Under the pieces are notes generated by a model. The model ran no database searches. It saw only the letters and a list, made by a program, of their open reading frames with translations, and was not told the DNA's origin. The translations under genes and the position numbers were made by a program. A stretch of 64,000 nt of DNA from contig JBMSAU010000047.1 in assembly GCA_049414625.1 (NCBI GenBank), positions 1 through 64,000 on the forward strand, in the 5' to 3' direction. The stretch is from WYEG01 sp049414625. Its GTDB lineage: Bacteria > Desulfobacterota > Thermodesulfobacteria > Thermodesulfobacteriales > Thermodesulfobacteriaceae. Positions 16,095 to 25,561 of this stretch are shown here, in pieces. Numbering within the stretch: position 1 is the first letter of the stretch; each line of letters begins with the position of its first letter.

Positions 16095-17798
16095 ATGAGG
16101 GTGGTTGTGGTTGGGGCAAATGCTTGTGGGGCAAAGGCAGCCTGCCGAGTAAAGAGGCTAAGACCAGATGCTGAGGTCATCCTTATAGATAAGAACGATT
16201 TAATATCTTATAGTGCCTGCGGGATTCCTTATTATGTTTCCGGGGATGTAGCCACAGAGAACGCCTTAAGAGAAACTTCCTTTCATGTGGTAAGAGACGA
16301 AAAATTCTTTACCTCAGCAAAGGGGCTAACGGTTCTTACAAAGACCCTTGCTGAGGAGATAGACCGAGAAAGAAAGGTCCTAAAAGTTAGATACTTAGAG
16401 ACAGGAAAGACTGATGAAATCTCCTACGATAAGCTTGTGATAGCAACGGGTTCTGTTCCCAAGGTTTTACCCATTCCTGGTGTTGACCTAAAGGGTGTGT
16501 ATACCATTTCAAGCCTCCGTTCTGCCATTGAGATAAAGGAGAAAATAGCTAAGGGCGAAGTGGAAAAGGTAGTGGTAATCGGCGCAGGATACATCGGGCT
16601 TGAGATGGCTGAAGCTTTTTCCGACCTTTGGGGGCTTGATACTACAGTGCTTGAATCCTTTCCTCAGGTCCTGCCTCAGAGCTTAGATTACTTTACCGCA
16701 AGGATAGTGGAAAATCATCTTCGGGAAAAGGGGGTAAATCTTGTCCTCAACGCAAGGATAAGGGAGATTAGAGGAAAGGATGGAAGAGTTGTGGGGGTTG
16801 AGACTGAGCAGGGGTTCTTTTCTGCAGACCTTGTGCTAATGGCGGTTGGTGTTCGCCCAAACAGCGAGCTTGCCAAAAAGGCTGGGCTTCTTGTTTCACC
16901 TCAGACTGGGGGAATAATCGTCAACGATAGGCTCCAAACCTCAGACCCAGACATCTACGCCGGAGGAGACTGCATCGAGATTAAACATTTGATTACAGGT
17001 AAAAAAGTGGTTATGCCCCTTGGCAGCCTTGCTAACAGACAGGGAAGGGTTATCGGAACAAACATCGCTGGAGGGGTAGCCACTTTCCCAGGTGCGGTAG
17101 GTGCCTTTATCATGAAGTGCTTTGACCTTGCGGTGGGCGGGGTTGGTTTAACTATCAAGCAAGCCTTGGCTGAAGGGTTTTCGGCAGATTATGCTTTAAA
17201 CAATCAAACGGAGAGGAGCCACTTCTATCCTGATGCTAAGTATGCTTACTACGCCCTGATATACGATAAAAAGACAACGAGGGTCCTTGGCTTTCAAGCA
17301 GTTGGACCGGCAACAGATGGGACGCTGGCAAGGCTTCATGCCATATCAAGCATCCTACCTTATAAGCCCCTCGTTGAAGATTTAGTGAACCTTGAGCTTG
17401 CCTATTCCCCACCCTTTAACTCAGCCCTTGACCCTATACACGATACCGCCCATGTTGCAGACAATTTAATAAAGGGGCTTTTTCAGAAGATTGAATGGGA
17501 CGAAGTTTTAAAAAGGATGAAAGAAGGCGATCCAAACACCCTAATCATAGACCTTAGACATCCAAAGGAAGCTGAATACTTAACAAAGAGATATCCCAAT
17601 TGTAGACACATCCTTTATCAACAGTTTCGGAATCATTTGGATGAAGTGCCAAAGGATAAAGAATTGATCCTAATTTGTAACTCCTCACGTAGGGCTTACG
17701 AGGTGGCAAGATGGCTTAAGGCTCATGGTTTTCAAAAGGTGTATGTGCCTTTAGGTGGGATAAGCTTTCCGAGGAGATGGGGAGAAGAGGTTAGATGA
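16095..17798 (+). CDS. FAD-dependent CoA-disulfide/persulfide reductase with C-terminal rhodanese domain
   Basis: This is a 567-residue NAD(P)H:disulfide oxidoreductase. The FAD site is VVVVGANACGAKAA, the redox Cys is in SYSACGIPYYVSG (Cys42), and the NAD(P)H motif is VVVIGAGYIGLEMAE. A rhodanese domain follows from about residue 465, with active-site loop ICNSSRRAYEVARW. This CoADR-RHD architecture is known to reduce CoA-disulfide, CoA-persulfide or polysulfide. In a sulfur-metabolising anaerobe a role in sulfane-sulfur handling is likely. I chose the ATG at 16095, which has GAGGAG 6 bases upstream, over one at 16074. The stop overlaps the hisS start by 4 bases. Confidence 0.88.
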   Translation: MRVVVVGANACGAKAACRVKRLRPDAEVILIDKNDLISYSACGIPYYVSGDVATENALRETSFHVVRDEKFFTSAKGLTVLTKTLAEEIDRERKVLKVRYLETGKTDEISYDKLVIATGSVPKVLPIPGVDLKGVYTISSLRSAIEIKEKIAKGEVEKVVVIGAGYIGLEMAEAFSDLWGLDTTVLESFPQVLPQSLDYFTARIVENHLREKGVNLVLNARIREIRGKDGRVVGVETEQGFFSADLVLMAVGVRPNSELAKKAGLLVSPQTGGIIVNDRLQTSDPDIYAGGDCIEIKHLITGKKVVMPLGSLANRQGRVIGTNIAGGVATFPGAVGAFIMKCFDLAVGGVGLTIKQALAEGFSADYALNNQTERSHFYPDAKYAYYALIYDKKTTRVLGFQAVGPATDGTLARLHAISSILPYKPLVEDLVNLELAYSPPFNSALDPIHDTAHVADNLIKGLFQKIEWDEVLKRMKEGDPNTLIIDLRHPKEAEYLTKRYPNCRHILYQQFRNHLDEVPKDKELILICNSSRRAYEVARWLKAHGFQKVYVPLGGISFPRRWGEEVR

Positions 17799-19081
17799 AG
17801 CTACAAGCGGTTCGAGGTTTTAAAGATTGGTTGCCCGAGGATTTTAGAAGGCATCATTATCTTTGCGAGGTCTCAAGAAAAATCCTAAGCCTTTACGGGT
17901 TTGAAGAGGTAAAGATCCCCATATTGGAGAAGACAGAGCTTTATGTGCGTTCTATCGGTGAAGTTACAGACATTGTGCAGAAGGAAACTTATACTTTTAT
18001 TGACAGAAACGGAGAATCATTAACCCTTAGACCTGAAGCCACAGCTGGCATCTGCCGAATGATTGTAGAAAAGAGCGTCTACGCTAAGCAAAAATCCATT
18101 CGTTTCTTTACCATCGGTCCGATGTTTCGCCATGAAAGACCCCAGAAGGGAAGGCTTAGGGAGTTTTATCAAGTATCAGTTGAGTATTTAGGAGATATAA
18201 CCCCTTTTATTGAGGCAGAGCTGATAAATCTTAGTTTGCATATTCTTAAAGAGCCTGAAAAGGAGTTCGGGTCTCTTCTTTATCCCTTAAGGCTTGAGAT
18301 AAATTCCCTTGGGTGTTCTGAGTGCAGACCAAGCTACAGGGAGTACCTTGTTTCGACATTAAGAGAAAAGAAGGATGAGCTTTGCAAGACCTGCCAAGAA
18401 AGGCTTGAGAGAAATCCTCTTAGGGTGCTTGATTGTAAAGAAGATGCCTGCAAGCGAGTCGTTTCTGGTCTTAAGACGCTAGATGAGTTTTGGTGTTCGG
18501 CTTGTAAAGAGCATTTTACAAAGTTAAGCGGGCTTTTATCTTCCCTTGGTCTAAAGTTTTTGCACAATCCCTATCTTGTGCGGGGTCTTGATTACTATGT
18601 GAGGACCATATTTGAAATTAAGGCTGAGGGGCTTTCTGCCCAGGATACGGTTTGTGCTGGGGGTAGGTATGATTACTTGGTTGAAGAGCTTGGAGGTCCA
18701 AGGCTACCGGGGATTGGGTTTGCCATCGGGGTTGAAAGATGGGGGCTTGTCGTTTTTGGGGAGGACCGAGCGGTCCCTGAGAGAGAAGCTTTGGTCTTCA
18801 TCGCCCCCTTAGGTGAGCAAGCTAATGAGCTTGCTCTAAAGCTCTCCTATGAGCTCCGGACAAGAGGAATTAAGACCGTTGCTTCCTATGAGGATAAAAG
18901 CTTAAAAGCCAAGCTTCGCTCTGCCGATAAGCTTGGGGTAGAATATGTGTTTATCCTTGGGGAGGATGAGATTTCTCAAAACAAGGTCTGCCTAAGGGAT
19001 ATGAAAAGGGGCACGCAAGAGCTCCTACCCCTTGACGACATAGCCTCCTTAGTTAATAGAATAAGGAACCAAACAGAGTAA
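17795..19081 (+). CDS. hisS: Histidyl-tRNA synthetase
   Basis: This 428-residue class II synthetase charges tRNA-His. It begins with LQAVRGFKDWLPED and shows motif 2 (around FRHERPQKGRLREFYQ), the histidine motifs LVRGLDYYVRTIFE and AGGRYDYLVEELGG, motif 3 GIGFAIGVER, and a C-terminal anticodon-binding domain. The central region carries two CxxC-like pairs (CSEC and CKTC, then CSAC), seen in some bacterial HisRS insertions. It overlaps the reductase gene by 4 bases and precedes trpE by 5. Confidence 0.96.
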   Translation: MKLQAVRGFKDWLPEDFRRHHYLCEVSRKILSLYGFEEVKIPILEKTELYVRSIGEVTDIVQKETYTFIDRNGESLTLRPEATAGICRMIVEKSVYAKQKSIRFFTIGPMFRHERPQKGRLREFYQVSVEYLGDITPFIEAELINLSLHILKEPEKEFGSLLYPLRLEINSLGCSECRPSYREYLVSTLREKKDELCKTCQERLERNPLRVLDCKEDACKRVVSGLKTLDEFWCSACKEHFTKLSGLLSSLGLKFLHNPYLVRGLDYYVRTIFEIKAEGLSAQDTVCAGGRYDYLVEELGGPRLPGIGFAIGVERWGLVVFGEDRAVPEREALVFIAPLGEQANELALKLSYELRTRGIKTVASYEDKSLKAKLRSADKLGVEYVFILGEDEISQNKVCLRDMKRGTQELLPLDDIASLVNRIRNQTE

Positions 19082-19086
19082 GAGGG

Positions 19087-20580
19087 ATGACCATCAGTCC
19101 TTCCTTTGATGAATTTGTGAAGCTTGCTCGAAATTACAACCTCATTCCCCTATATCTTGAGATGCCTGCTGACCTTGAGACGCCGATATCTCTTCTTTAT
19201 AAAGTGTTTGATGATGAGACGCATATTTTTCTTCTTGAAAGCATGGAAGGTCCTGAAAAATGGGCTCGTTATTCTTTCATCGGCTTTGAGCCCTCCGTCA
19301 TCTTTCGAGCAAAGGGCAAAAAGGTATATCTTGAAGGGGAAGTTGAAAAAGAATTTTCCTGCGAAGACCCCTTTTTGGAGTTAAAAAGACTTTGGGAAGG
19401 CTTTAGAGTTCCGGAAAATTTACCCTTGCCAAGGTTTTTTTCTGGACTGGTTGGGTATGTATCCTATGAGATGGTGTCTTTTTTTGAAAAAAGGGTAAAG
19501 CGTGGGGAACCGGTCCTTGGCTTTCATGACCTATACTTTGTCCTCCCAAGAAAGCTTATAGTCTACGATAGGCTTAAGCATACTTATAAACTGATTGCTC
19601 TTGTGTCAACCGAAGATAGTTTTCTAACTAACCTTGATCTTTACTCTAAAGCAAGGGATGAGCTTTTAGGCTTAAGGGAGAGGCTTAGGAGCGCTAAGGT
19701 TAGCCCACCCCGTTTGCAGGGGGTTATTAAGCTAACTCCGGAGATGGAAAGGGAGTCTTTTGAGAAAATGGTCCAAAGAGCAAAAAAATACATCGAAGAA
19801 GGGGACATAATTCAAGTTGTTCTCTCTCAGAGGTTTTATGTTGAGGATGAAATCCTCAAGAATCCACATTTAGGCTTGTATTTATACCGGGCTCTTCGGA
19901 AGATAAATCCTTCTCCCTACATGTTTTACCTTAGGTTTAAGGATGAGGTGCTCATTGGTTCTTCCCCAGAGATACTCGTTCGAGCTGAAGGGAAAAGGGT
20001 AGAAACAAGACCTATTGCTGGGACAAGGAGGAGGGGGGTGACAGAGGAAGAGGACCTGATGCTTGAGGAAGAGCTAAAGAGCGATGAAAAGGAGCTTGCC
20101 GAGCATATCATGCTCGTTGACCTTGGGAGGAACGACCTTGGGCGAGTTTGCGAGTATGGCTCAGTCCAGGTTTACGACCTCATGGTGGTTGAACGCTACT
20201 CCCATGTGATGCATTTAGTATCAGGGGTTAAGGGGAGGCTAAAGGACGGGGAAGATATGTTTGGCCTTTTTAGAGCCTGTTTTCCTGCTGGGACAGTAAG
20301 CGGTGCTCCTAAGGTCAGAGCGATGGAGATAATTACCGAGCTTGAAGTGAAGGAGAGAGGTCCCTACGCTGGCGCGGTTGGCTACTTTGGCTTCAATCAT
20401 ACTATGGATTTTTGTATAACCATAAGGACCTTCTTTCAGAAAGGAGGAAGATTATATCTTCAGGCTGGGGCTGGGATCGTTGCTGATTCTAATCCGAAAA
20501 AGGAGTATGAGGAGACGATAAACAAGGCTAAAGCTTTGGAGAAGGCTTTGGAACTCTTTTCTTCTGGTTATTTTGATTGA
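19087..20580 (+). CDS. trpE: Anthranilate synthase component I
   Basis: TrpE makes anthranilate from chorismate with ammonia from TrpG. The 497-residue length and the N-terminal FLLESMEGPEKWARYSFIG (the LLES segment that binds feedback tryptophan in TrpE) favour TrpE over PabB. The catalytic C-terminal part has GDIIQVVLSQRF, IAGTRRRG, DLGRNDLGRV and PAGTVSGAPKVRAMEII. It overlaps the in-frame extension of trpG at the 3' end. The rest of the tryptophan pathway is not in the window, so use of the pair for p-aminobenzoate as well is possible. Confidence 0.92.
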   Translation: MTISPSFDEFVKLARNYNLIPLYLEMPADLETPISLLYKVFDDETHIFLLESMEGPEKWARYSFIGFEPSVIFRAKGKKVYLEGEVEKEFSCEDPFLELKRLWEGFRVPENLPLPRFFSGLVGYVSYEMVSFFEKRVKRGEPVLGFHDLYFVLPRKLIVYDRLKHTYKLIALVSTEDSFLTNLDLYSKARDELLGLRERLRSAKVSPPRLQGVIKLTPEMERESFEKMVQRAKKYIEEGDIIQVVLSQRFYVEDEILKNPHLGLYLYRALRKINPSPYMFYLRFKDEVLIGSSPEILVRAEGKRVETRPIAGTRRRGVTEEEDLMLEEELKSDEKELAEHIMLVDLGRNDLGRVCEYGSVQVYDLMVVERYSHVMHLVSGVKGRLKDGEDMFGLFRACFPAGTVSGAPKVRAMEIITELEVKERGPYAGAVGYFGFNHTMDFCITIRTFFQKGGRLYLQAGAGIVADSNPKKEYEETINKAKALEKALELFSSGYFD

Positions 20581-20584
20581 GGGT

Positions 20585-21244
20585 ATGAGCGTGAAAAGGG
20601 TATTAGTGATAGATAACTATGACTCCTTTACCTACAATTTGGTGCAGATAGTTGGCATAATGATAAAAAAACTTTGGTGGGGAGAGATCTTTGTTTATCG
20701 AAACGATGAGATAACCGTTGAAGAAATAAAAAAGCTTGACCCTACTCATATCATCATCTCTCCTGGTCCTTGTTCCCCTAATGAAGCGGGTATTTCGGTT
20801 AGGGTAATAAAGGAATTTGCTGGAGAAGTGCCCATCCTTGGAGTTTGTCTTGGGCATCAGTGCATCGGCGCTGCCTTCGGAGGAAGGATCGTCAGAGCAA
20901 AAAGGCTTATGCATGGTAAGACATCAACTATATATCATGATGGGAAGGGGGTCTTTCAGGGGCTACCTCAACCCTTTTCAGCCATGAGATACCACTCCTT
21001 AGCCATAGATGAGAAGAGCCTGCCTGAAGTTCTTGAAATTTCGGCAAGGGCTGAGGACGGCGAGATCATGGGGGTTCGGCATAAGTATTTTCCCGTGGAG
21101 GGAGTGCAGTTTCATCCAGAATCCATCGGAACCTCCCTTGAGAGATGGATGAAATGGAAAAGACCCCTCCTTGAATGGGACTTCACCAGGGATGACCTTC
21201 CTGAAGGTGTCCTAATCCTTCGAAATTTCTTAGAAAAATTCTGA
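20585..21244 (+). CDS. trpG: Anthranilate synthase component II, glutamine amidotransferase
   Basis: TrpG hydrolyses glutamine and passes ammonia to TrpE. The triad is visible: the Cys in LGVCLGHQC, and His and Glu in VQFHPESIGT. The start DNYDSFTYNLVQ is typical. The length of about 219 residues exceeds the usual 190, owing to loops around MIKKLWWGEIFVYRN and ERWMKWKRPLLEWDFTRD. The start is unclear: the ATG at 20585 has GAGGG only 2 bases away, whereas a GTG at 20591 is better spaced from it and gives MKRVLVIDNYDSF. The gene follows trpE directly. Confidence 0.92.
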   Translation: MSVKRVLVIDNYDSFTYNLVQIVGIMIKKLWWGEIFVYRNDEITVEEIKKLDPTHIIISPGPCSPNEAGISVRVIKEFAGEVPILGVCLGHQCIGAAFGGRIVRAKRLMHGKTSTIYHDGKGVFQGLPQPFSAMRYHSLAIDEKSLPEVLEISARAEDGEIMGVRHKYFPVEGVQFHPESIGTSLERWMKWKRPLLEWDFTRDDLPEGVLILRNFLEKF

Positions 21245-21247
21245 ACC

Positions 21248-21997
21248 ATGCTTATCCAAGAGGTCTTGCGTAATCTTTTAGTTTGGCTTTATGTAGTGAT
21301 TAGCGTCCCGGTGATGGCTCTTTTTGCTATCCTTATACGGAAAAAGTTTTGGGTAAGGCTTTGGTGTGAATGGTTGCTTAAGCTCTTAGGGATAAGGATA
21401 GTTGTGTTTGGGAATTCTCTTCCTCCAAAGGGGCAAAGGTATGTCTTCATGAGCAATCACCAGAGCCAACTTGATATTCCCGTTCTTGAAGTTCTGTTAA
21501 AGGATTATGATATCAGGTTTTTAGCCAAAAAGAGTCTTTTCAAGATCCCCTTTTTTGGCTGGGGTATATCAGCTCTTGGCTACATTCCGGTAGAGAGGGA
21601 AGACCCGAAGGATGGTTTGCGAAGCCTATTAGCCTGCATTTCTGCCTTGCAATCCGGAATGAGCTTAGTCATCTTTCCTGAGGGGACAAGAAGCCGAACC
21701 GGGGAGCTTTTACCCTTTAAGAAAGGGGGAATGATAGTCTCCATTAAGACTCAGGTTCCTGTCTGCCCCATAGCTATTTATGGCACAAAAGATATTCTAC
21801 CTAAGGGAAGCCTCTGGTTCCACTTAAATAAAAGAAGAGAGGTTTATGTTTATGTGGGAAGCTTAATAGAAACAAAGGGAATGAGCCTTAAGGATAAAGA
21901 AAAGCTTTCCCAGATGGTGCGAGAAGAGATTAGCCGTGGTTTAGAATGTTTTAAAGAATATTTTCATGAAGGAGAAAAGTCATGGGAGAAATCATAG
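21248..21997 (+). CDS. plsC: 1-acyl-sn-glycerol-3-phosphate acyltransferase
   Basis: PlsC adds the second acyl chain to make phosphatidic acid at the membrane. The 249-residue protein has a hydrophobic N-terminus (about 10-28), the catalytic NHQSQLD (HX4D motif), the glycerol-phosphate-binding FPEGTRSRTGELLPFKKGG, and the later VPVCPIAIYGT. It overlaps gyrA by 16 bases. PlsX and FabH, acting earlier in the same lipid route, are encoded near 40.5-42.5 kb. Confidence 0.9.
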   Translation: MLIQEVLRNLLVWLYVVISVPVMALFAILIRKKFWVRLWCEWLLKLLGIRIVVFGNSLPPKGQRYVFMSNHQSQLDIPVLEVLLKDYDIRFLAKKSLFKIPFFGWGISALGYIPVEREDPKDGLRSLLACISALQSGMSLVIFPEGTRSRTGELLPFKKGGMIVSIKTQVPVCPIAIYGTKDILPKGSLWFHLNKRREVYVYVGSLIETKGMSLKDKEKLSQMVREEISRGLECFKEYFHEGEKSWEKS

Positions 21998-24393
21998 AAG
22001 TTCCTTTAGAAGAGGAGCTTAAGGAGAGCTACTTAGATTATGCGATGAGCGTAATCGTTGGGCGAGCCCTACCTGATGTGAGGGATGGGCTAAAGCCCGT
22101 TCAGAGACGGATCCTTTACGCCATGTATGAGGCAGGAAACGAATGGAATAAGCCTTTCAAGAAGAGCGCAAGGATCGTAGGAGATGTCATCGGTAAGTAT
22201 CATCCCCATGGTGACATGCCTGTTTATGAAGCTTTGGTCCGGATGGCTCAGGATTTTACCATGAGGTATCCCTTGGTTGATGGTCAGGGTAATTTTGGCT
22301 CCATTGACGGCGACCCACCTGCAGCCATGCGCTATACCGAGGTGAGATTAACGAGGATCGCTCATGAGATGCTTGCTGACCTTGAGAAAGAAACGGTAGA
22401 GTTTGTTCCAAACTACGACAACACGCTAAAAGAGCCGGTCGTCCTACCCTCAAAGCTACCAAATCTTCTTGTGAACGGAGCTTCGGGGATTGCGGTAGGT
22501 ATGGCCACATCCATTCCGCCTCACAACCTTGGGGAGGTCATATCAGCTTGTTTAGCCCTTCTTCGCAATCCTGACCTTACGACAGAAGAGCTCATGGAGC
22601 ACATTAAGGGACCGGATTTTCCAACGGGAGCCTATATCGTAGGAAGGTCGGCAATACTTTCCGCCTACGAAACCGGCAAGGGGACGATTAAGCTACGAGC
22701 TAAGTATCATGTGGAGAGGGAAAAAAACAAGGTCCAGCTCGTTTTTACTGAGATACCTTATCAGGTCAACAAGGCAAGCGTGGTGGAAAAGATCGCAAGG
22801 CTTATCAAAGAAAAGAAGCTTGAAGCCGCGACCGAGGTTCGGGACGAATCGGATAGGCATGGTATAAGGGTAGTTGTAGAGCTTAAGAAAGAATGGGCAA
22901 ACGCCCCCCATCTTGTAGCCAAAGAGATCTTTGCCCATACGCCGCTTGAGACAAACTTTGGCATCATCCTCCTTGCCCTGGTTAACGGAAGACCCGAGGT
23001 CTTAACCCTTAAAGACCTTCTTCAACATTTTCTCAACTGGAGAAGAACGGTTGTCATACGCAGAACTCAGTATGAGCTAAGAAAAGCCAAAGAAAGAGCT
23101 CACATCCTCGAAGGTTTCCTTAAAGCCCTTGAGCATCTTGACGAGATAATAGAGCTAATCAAGACCTCGGATACCCCGAAGACGGCAAAGGATAGGCTTA
23201 TCGCCCAGTTTAACTTCACCGAGGTTCAGGCTCAGGAGATATTAAACCTTAGGCTTCAGAGGCTTACAGCCCTCGAACGAGAAAAGATCCTTCTTGAGTA
23301 TGAAGAAGTAAAGAAAGCTATCGAGCGGTATGAAAGGATCCTTACTCACGAACCAACCCTTATTGCTACTATCGAGGAGGAGCTAAAAAAACTCAAAGAG
23401 GAGTTTGCTGACGAAAGAAGGACGCAGATCATCGAGGAGGAAGAAACTGAGGTTATTCTAGAAAAGCCCCCTCAGGCTCCGGTTTTAGTGCTTTTGAGTG
23501 AAGAGGGGTTTATACGGAAGATTAGCCTTGAGGAGTTTGCTACTCAAAAAAGGGGTGGTAAAGGAGTGCTTGCCGTCTACGGGGAAGAAAGGATAAGCCA
23601 AGCTATCCATGCCTTTTCTGATGATACAGTTCTTATCTTCACGGAGGAGGGAAGAGTTTATCCCCTATCGCTTAAGGATGTTCCAACCTCAACCAAACAA
23701 GCAAAAGGGAACCACTTGAGGAATTATCTACCGAACTTTGAAGGCGCACCGGTTGCCCTTTTGCCTCTAAAAGAGGAAGGGTTTATTCTCATGGCTACCG
23801 CTCAGGGAAATGTGAAAAAGGTCTTAGCCAAGGATTTCCAAAACTTGCGGAAATCAGGTAGATCTGCGATAACCCTAAAGAAGGGTGATAAGCTTTGCTC
23901 TGTTTTGAGCCTTGAAAAGGAAGGCACGGTCCTTCTTGCGACAAAGAACGGTCAATCCTTGCATTTTGAGACCTCAGAATTAAGACCGATGGGTAGAGAA
24001 TCAGAGGGAGTGATAGGCATTCGCCTTGAGAGAAAGGATGAAGTTATAGCCATGGTGGAAACAAAAGCGAAGGGTTATGTTTTTACCATCACCGAGGGAG
24101 GCTTTGGTAAGAAGACGGATATTACGGAGTTTAGGATACAGAGACGGGGAGGCTTAGGGATTAGCCTTCACAAGCTTTCTGCTAAAACTGGTCCTTTAGC
24201 TTCGGCCTTATTCCTTGAGGGGAGCGAAGATGTTATCATCTTTTCCTCATCGGGCAAGGCGGTACGCATTTCCACGGAAGAAATACCAACCCTTGCTCGA
24301 AGCACACAAGGCTCAAGGATGATTACCCTTCTTCCGGGTGAGCGTGTGACTAAAGTCATAAAGATTGATAAAGAATTTACAGAAAAACTTTAA
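21982..24393 (+). CDS. gyrA: DNA gyrase subunit A
   Basis: GyrA forms the DNA-cleavage half of gyrase. The 803-residue protein has the winged-helix region with catalytic Tyr118 (AAMRYTEVRL), the quinolone-determining segment GKYHPHGDMPVYEALVRMAQ, the coiled-coil tower, and a C-terminal six-bladed pinwheel. The GyrA box appears as QKRGGKG, supporting gyrase rather than topoisomerase IV; a second, similar QRRGGLG lies further on. GAAGGAG precedes the ATG, which is inside plsC. Confidence 0.94.
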   Translation: MGEIIEVPLEEELKESYLDYAMSVIVGRALPDVRDGLKPVQRRILYAMYEAGNEWNKPFKKSARIVGDVIGKYHPHGDMPVYEALVRMAQDFTMRYPLVDGQGNFGSIDGDPPAAMRYTEVRLTRIAHEMLADLEKETVEFVPNYDNTLKEPVVLPSKLPNLLVNGASGIAVGMATSIPPHNLGEVISACLALLRNPDLTTEELMEHIKGPDFPTGAYIVGRSAILSAYETGKGTIKLRAKYHVEREKNKVQLVFTEIPYQVNKASVVEKIARLIKEKKLEAATEVRDESDRHGIRVVVELKKEWANAPHLVAKEIFAHTPLETNFGIILLALVNGRPEVLTLKDLLQHFLNWRRTVVIRRTQYELRKAKERAHILEGFLKALEHLDEIIELIKTSDTPKTAKDRLIAQFNFTEVQAQEILNLRLQRLTALEREKILLEYEEVKKAIERYERILTHEPTLIATIEEELKKLKEEFADERRTQIIEEEETEVILEKPPQAPVLVLLSEEGFIRKISLEEFATQKRGGKGVLAVYGEERISQAIHAFSDDTVLIFTEEGRVYPLSLKDVPTSTKQAKGNHLRNYLPNFEGAPVALLPLKEEGFILMATAQGNVKKVLAKDFQNLRKSGRSAITLKKGDKLCSVLSLEKEGTVLLATKNGQSLHFETSELRPMGRESEGVIGIRLERKDEVIAMVETKAKGYVFTITEGGFGKKTDITEFRIQRRGGLGISLHKLSAKTGPLASALFLEGSEDVIIFSSSGKAVRISTEEIPTLARSTQGSRMITLLPGERVTKVIKIDKEFTEKL

Positions 24394-24444
24394 ACCTCTT
24401 AGAGTTATGTTATGTTTAGGAAGATCCTTTAAAGGGGGCAAAGG

Positions 24445-25551
24445 ATGTCCAAAAAGGTGCGTCTTGCTATTGTTGGGGTTGGTAATTGTGCAAGCTCCTT
24501 AGTTCAAGGTATTTTCTATTACCGAAATAAGAAAAAAGAGGAATACGAAGGGTTAATGTTCCCTGATATTGGTGGATACGGACCTGGCGATATTGAAATC
24601 GTTGCTGCCTGGGATATAGACGAAAGAAAGGTTGGGAAGGATGTTAGCGAAGCCATCTTTGCTCCACCAAACTGCACCGCTGTCTTCTATCCTGATGTGC
24701 CAAAACTTGGGGTTAAGGTTCGCATGGGGAAGGTCCTTGACGGGTTTCCCTCGCACATGAGCTCCTATCCTCAGGATGTCACCTTTGTTCTGGCTAACGA
24801 AAAGGAGGATGAGCTTGAAGATGTAGTTGCTTGTCTTAAGGATGTCCAAGCTGATGTCCTCATAAACTATGTGCCCGTTGGTAGTGAAGAATCGGCAAGG
24901 TTTTACGCTACAGCCTGCCTTAAAGCAGGGGTGGCTTTTGTCAACGCCATGCCAACCTTTATAGTTTCTGACCCCGAGTGGGGAAAAAGGTTTCTTGATG
25001 AGGGCGTCCCCGCTGTTGGGGATGACATAAAATCTCAACTTGGAGCAACCATCCTTCACCGCACCTTAGTTCAACTCTTCGTCGATAGAGGTATACCCCT
25101 AAGAAGAACCTACCAGCTAAACTTTGGAGGAAACACCGACTTTCTGAACATGCTTGAAAGGAGTAGGCTTAAGACTAAAAAAATTTCGAAGACTGAAGCG
25201 GTAGCCTCTCTTCTTCCCTATGACATTGGAGAGCAAAACATTCACATCGGTCCTTCTGACTGGGTTCCTTGGTTAAAGGACAGGAAGATAGCCTATATCA
25301 GGCTTGAAGGGGAGCATTTTGGGGGTGTTCCCTTATCCGTTGAGGTCCGGCTTGAGGTTGAAGATTCGCCAAACTCTGCAGGCTCAGCCATCGATGCCAT
25401 CCGCTGCGCAAAGCTTGCCAAAGATCGGGGTATAGGTGGACCGCTCATCTCCATATCAGCTTATACCATGAAGCATCCGCCCCAACAATTTCCGGACCAT
25501 GTTGCTAAGCAGATGGTCTTAGAATTCATCGAAGGAAAAAGGGAAAGATAG
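24445..25551 (+). CDS. Myo-inositol-1-phosphate synthase
   Basis: This enzyme converts glucose-6-phosphate to inositol-1-phosphate with NAD. The 368-residue protein is the short prokaryotic form: the NAD loop GVGNCASSLVQG, the conserved GDDIKSQLGATILHRTL with its active-site lysine, and NFGGNTDFLNM. Inositol in thermophiles serves phospholipids or di-inositol phosphate, a heat-protective solute; which applies here is unknown. AAAGGGGGCAAAGG precedes the ATG. dapL follows 11 bases later. Confidence 0.9.
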   Translation: MSKKVRLAIVGVGNCASSLVQGIFYYRNKKKEEYEGLMFPDIGGYGPGDIEIVAAWDIDERKVGKDVSEAIFAPPNCTAVFYPDVPKLGVKVRMGKVLDGFPSHMSSYPQDVTFVLANEKEDELEDVVACLKDVQADVLINYVPVGSEESARFYATACLKAGVAFVNAMPTFIVSDPEWGKRFLDEGVPAVGDDIKSQLGATILHRTLVQLFVDRGIPLRRTYQLNFGGNTDFLNMLERSRLKTKKISKTEAVASLLPYDIGEQNIHIGPSDWVPWLKDRKIAYIRLEGEHFGGVPLSVEVRLEVEDSPNSAGSAIDAIRCAKLAKDRGIGGPLISISAYTMKHPPQQFPDHVAKQMVLEFIEGKRER

Positions 25552-25561
25552 GAGGAAAGGG

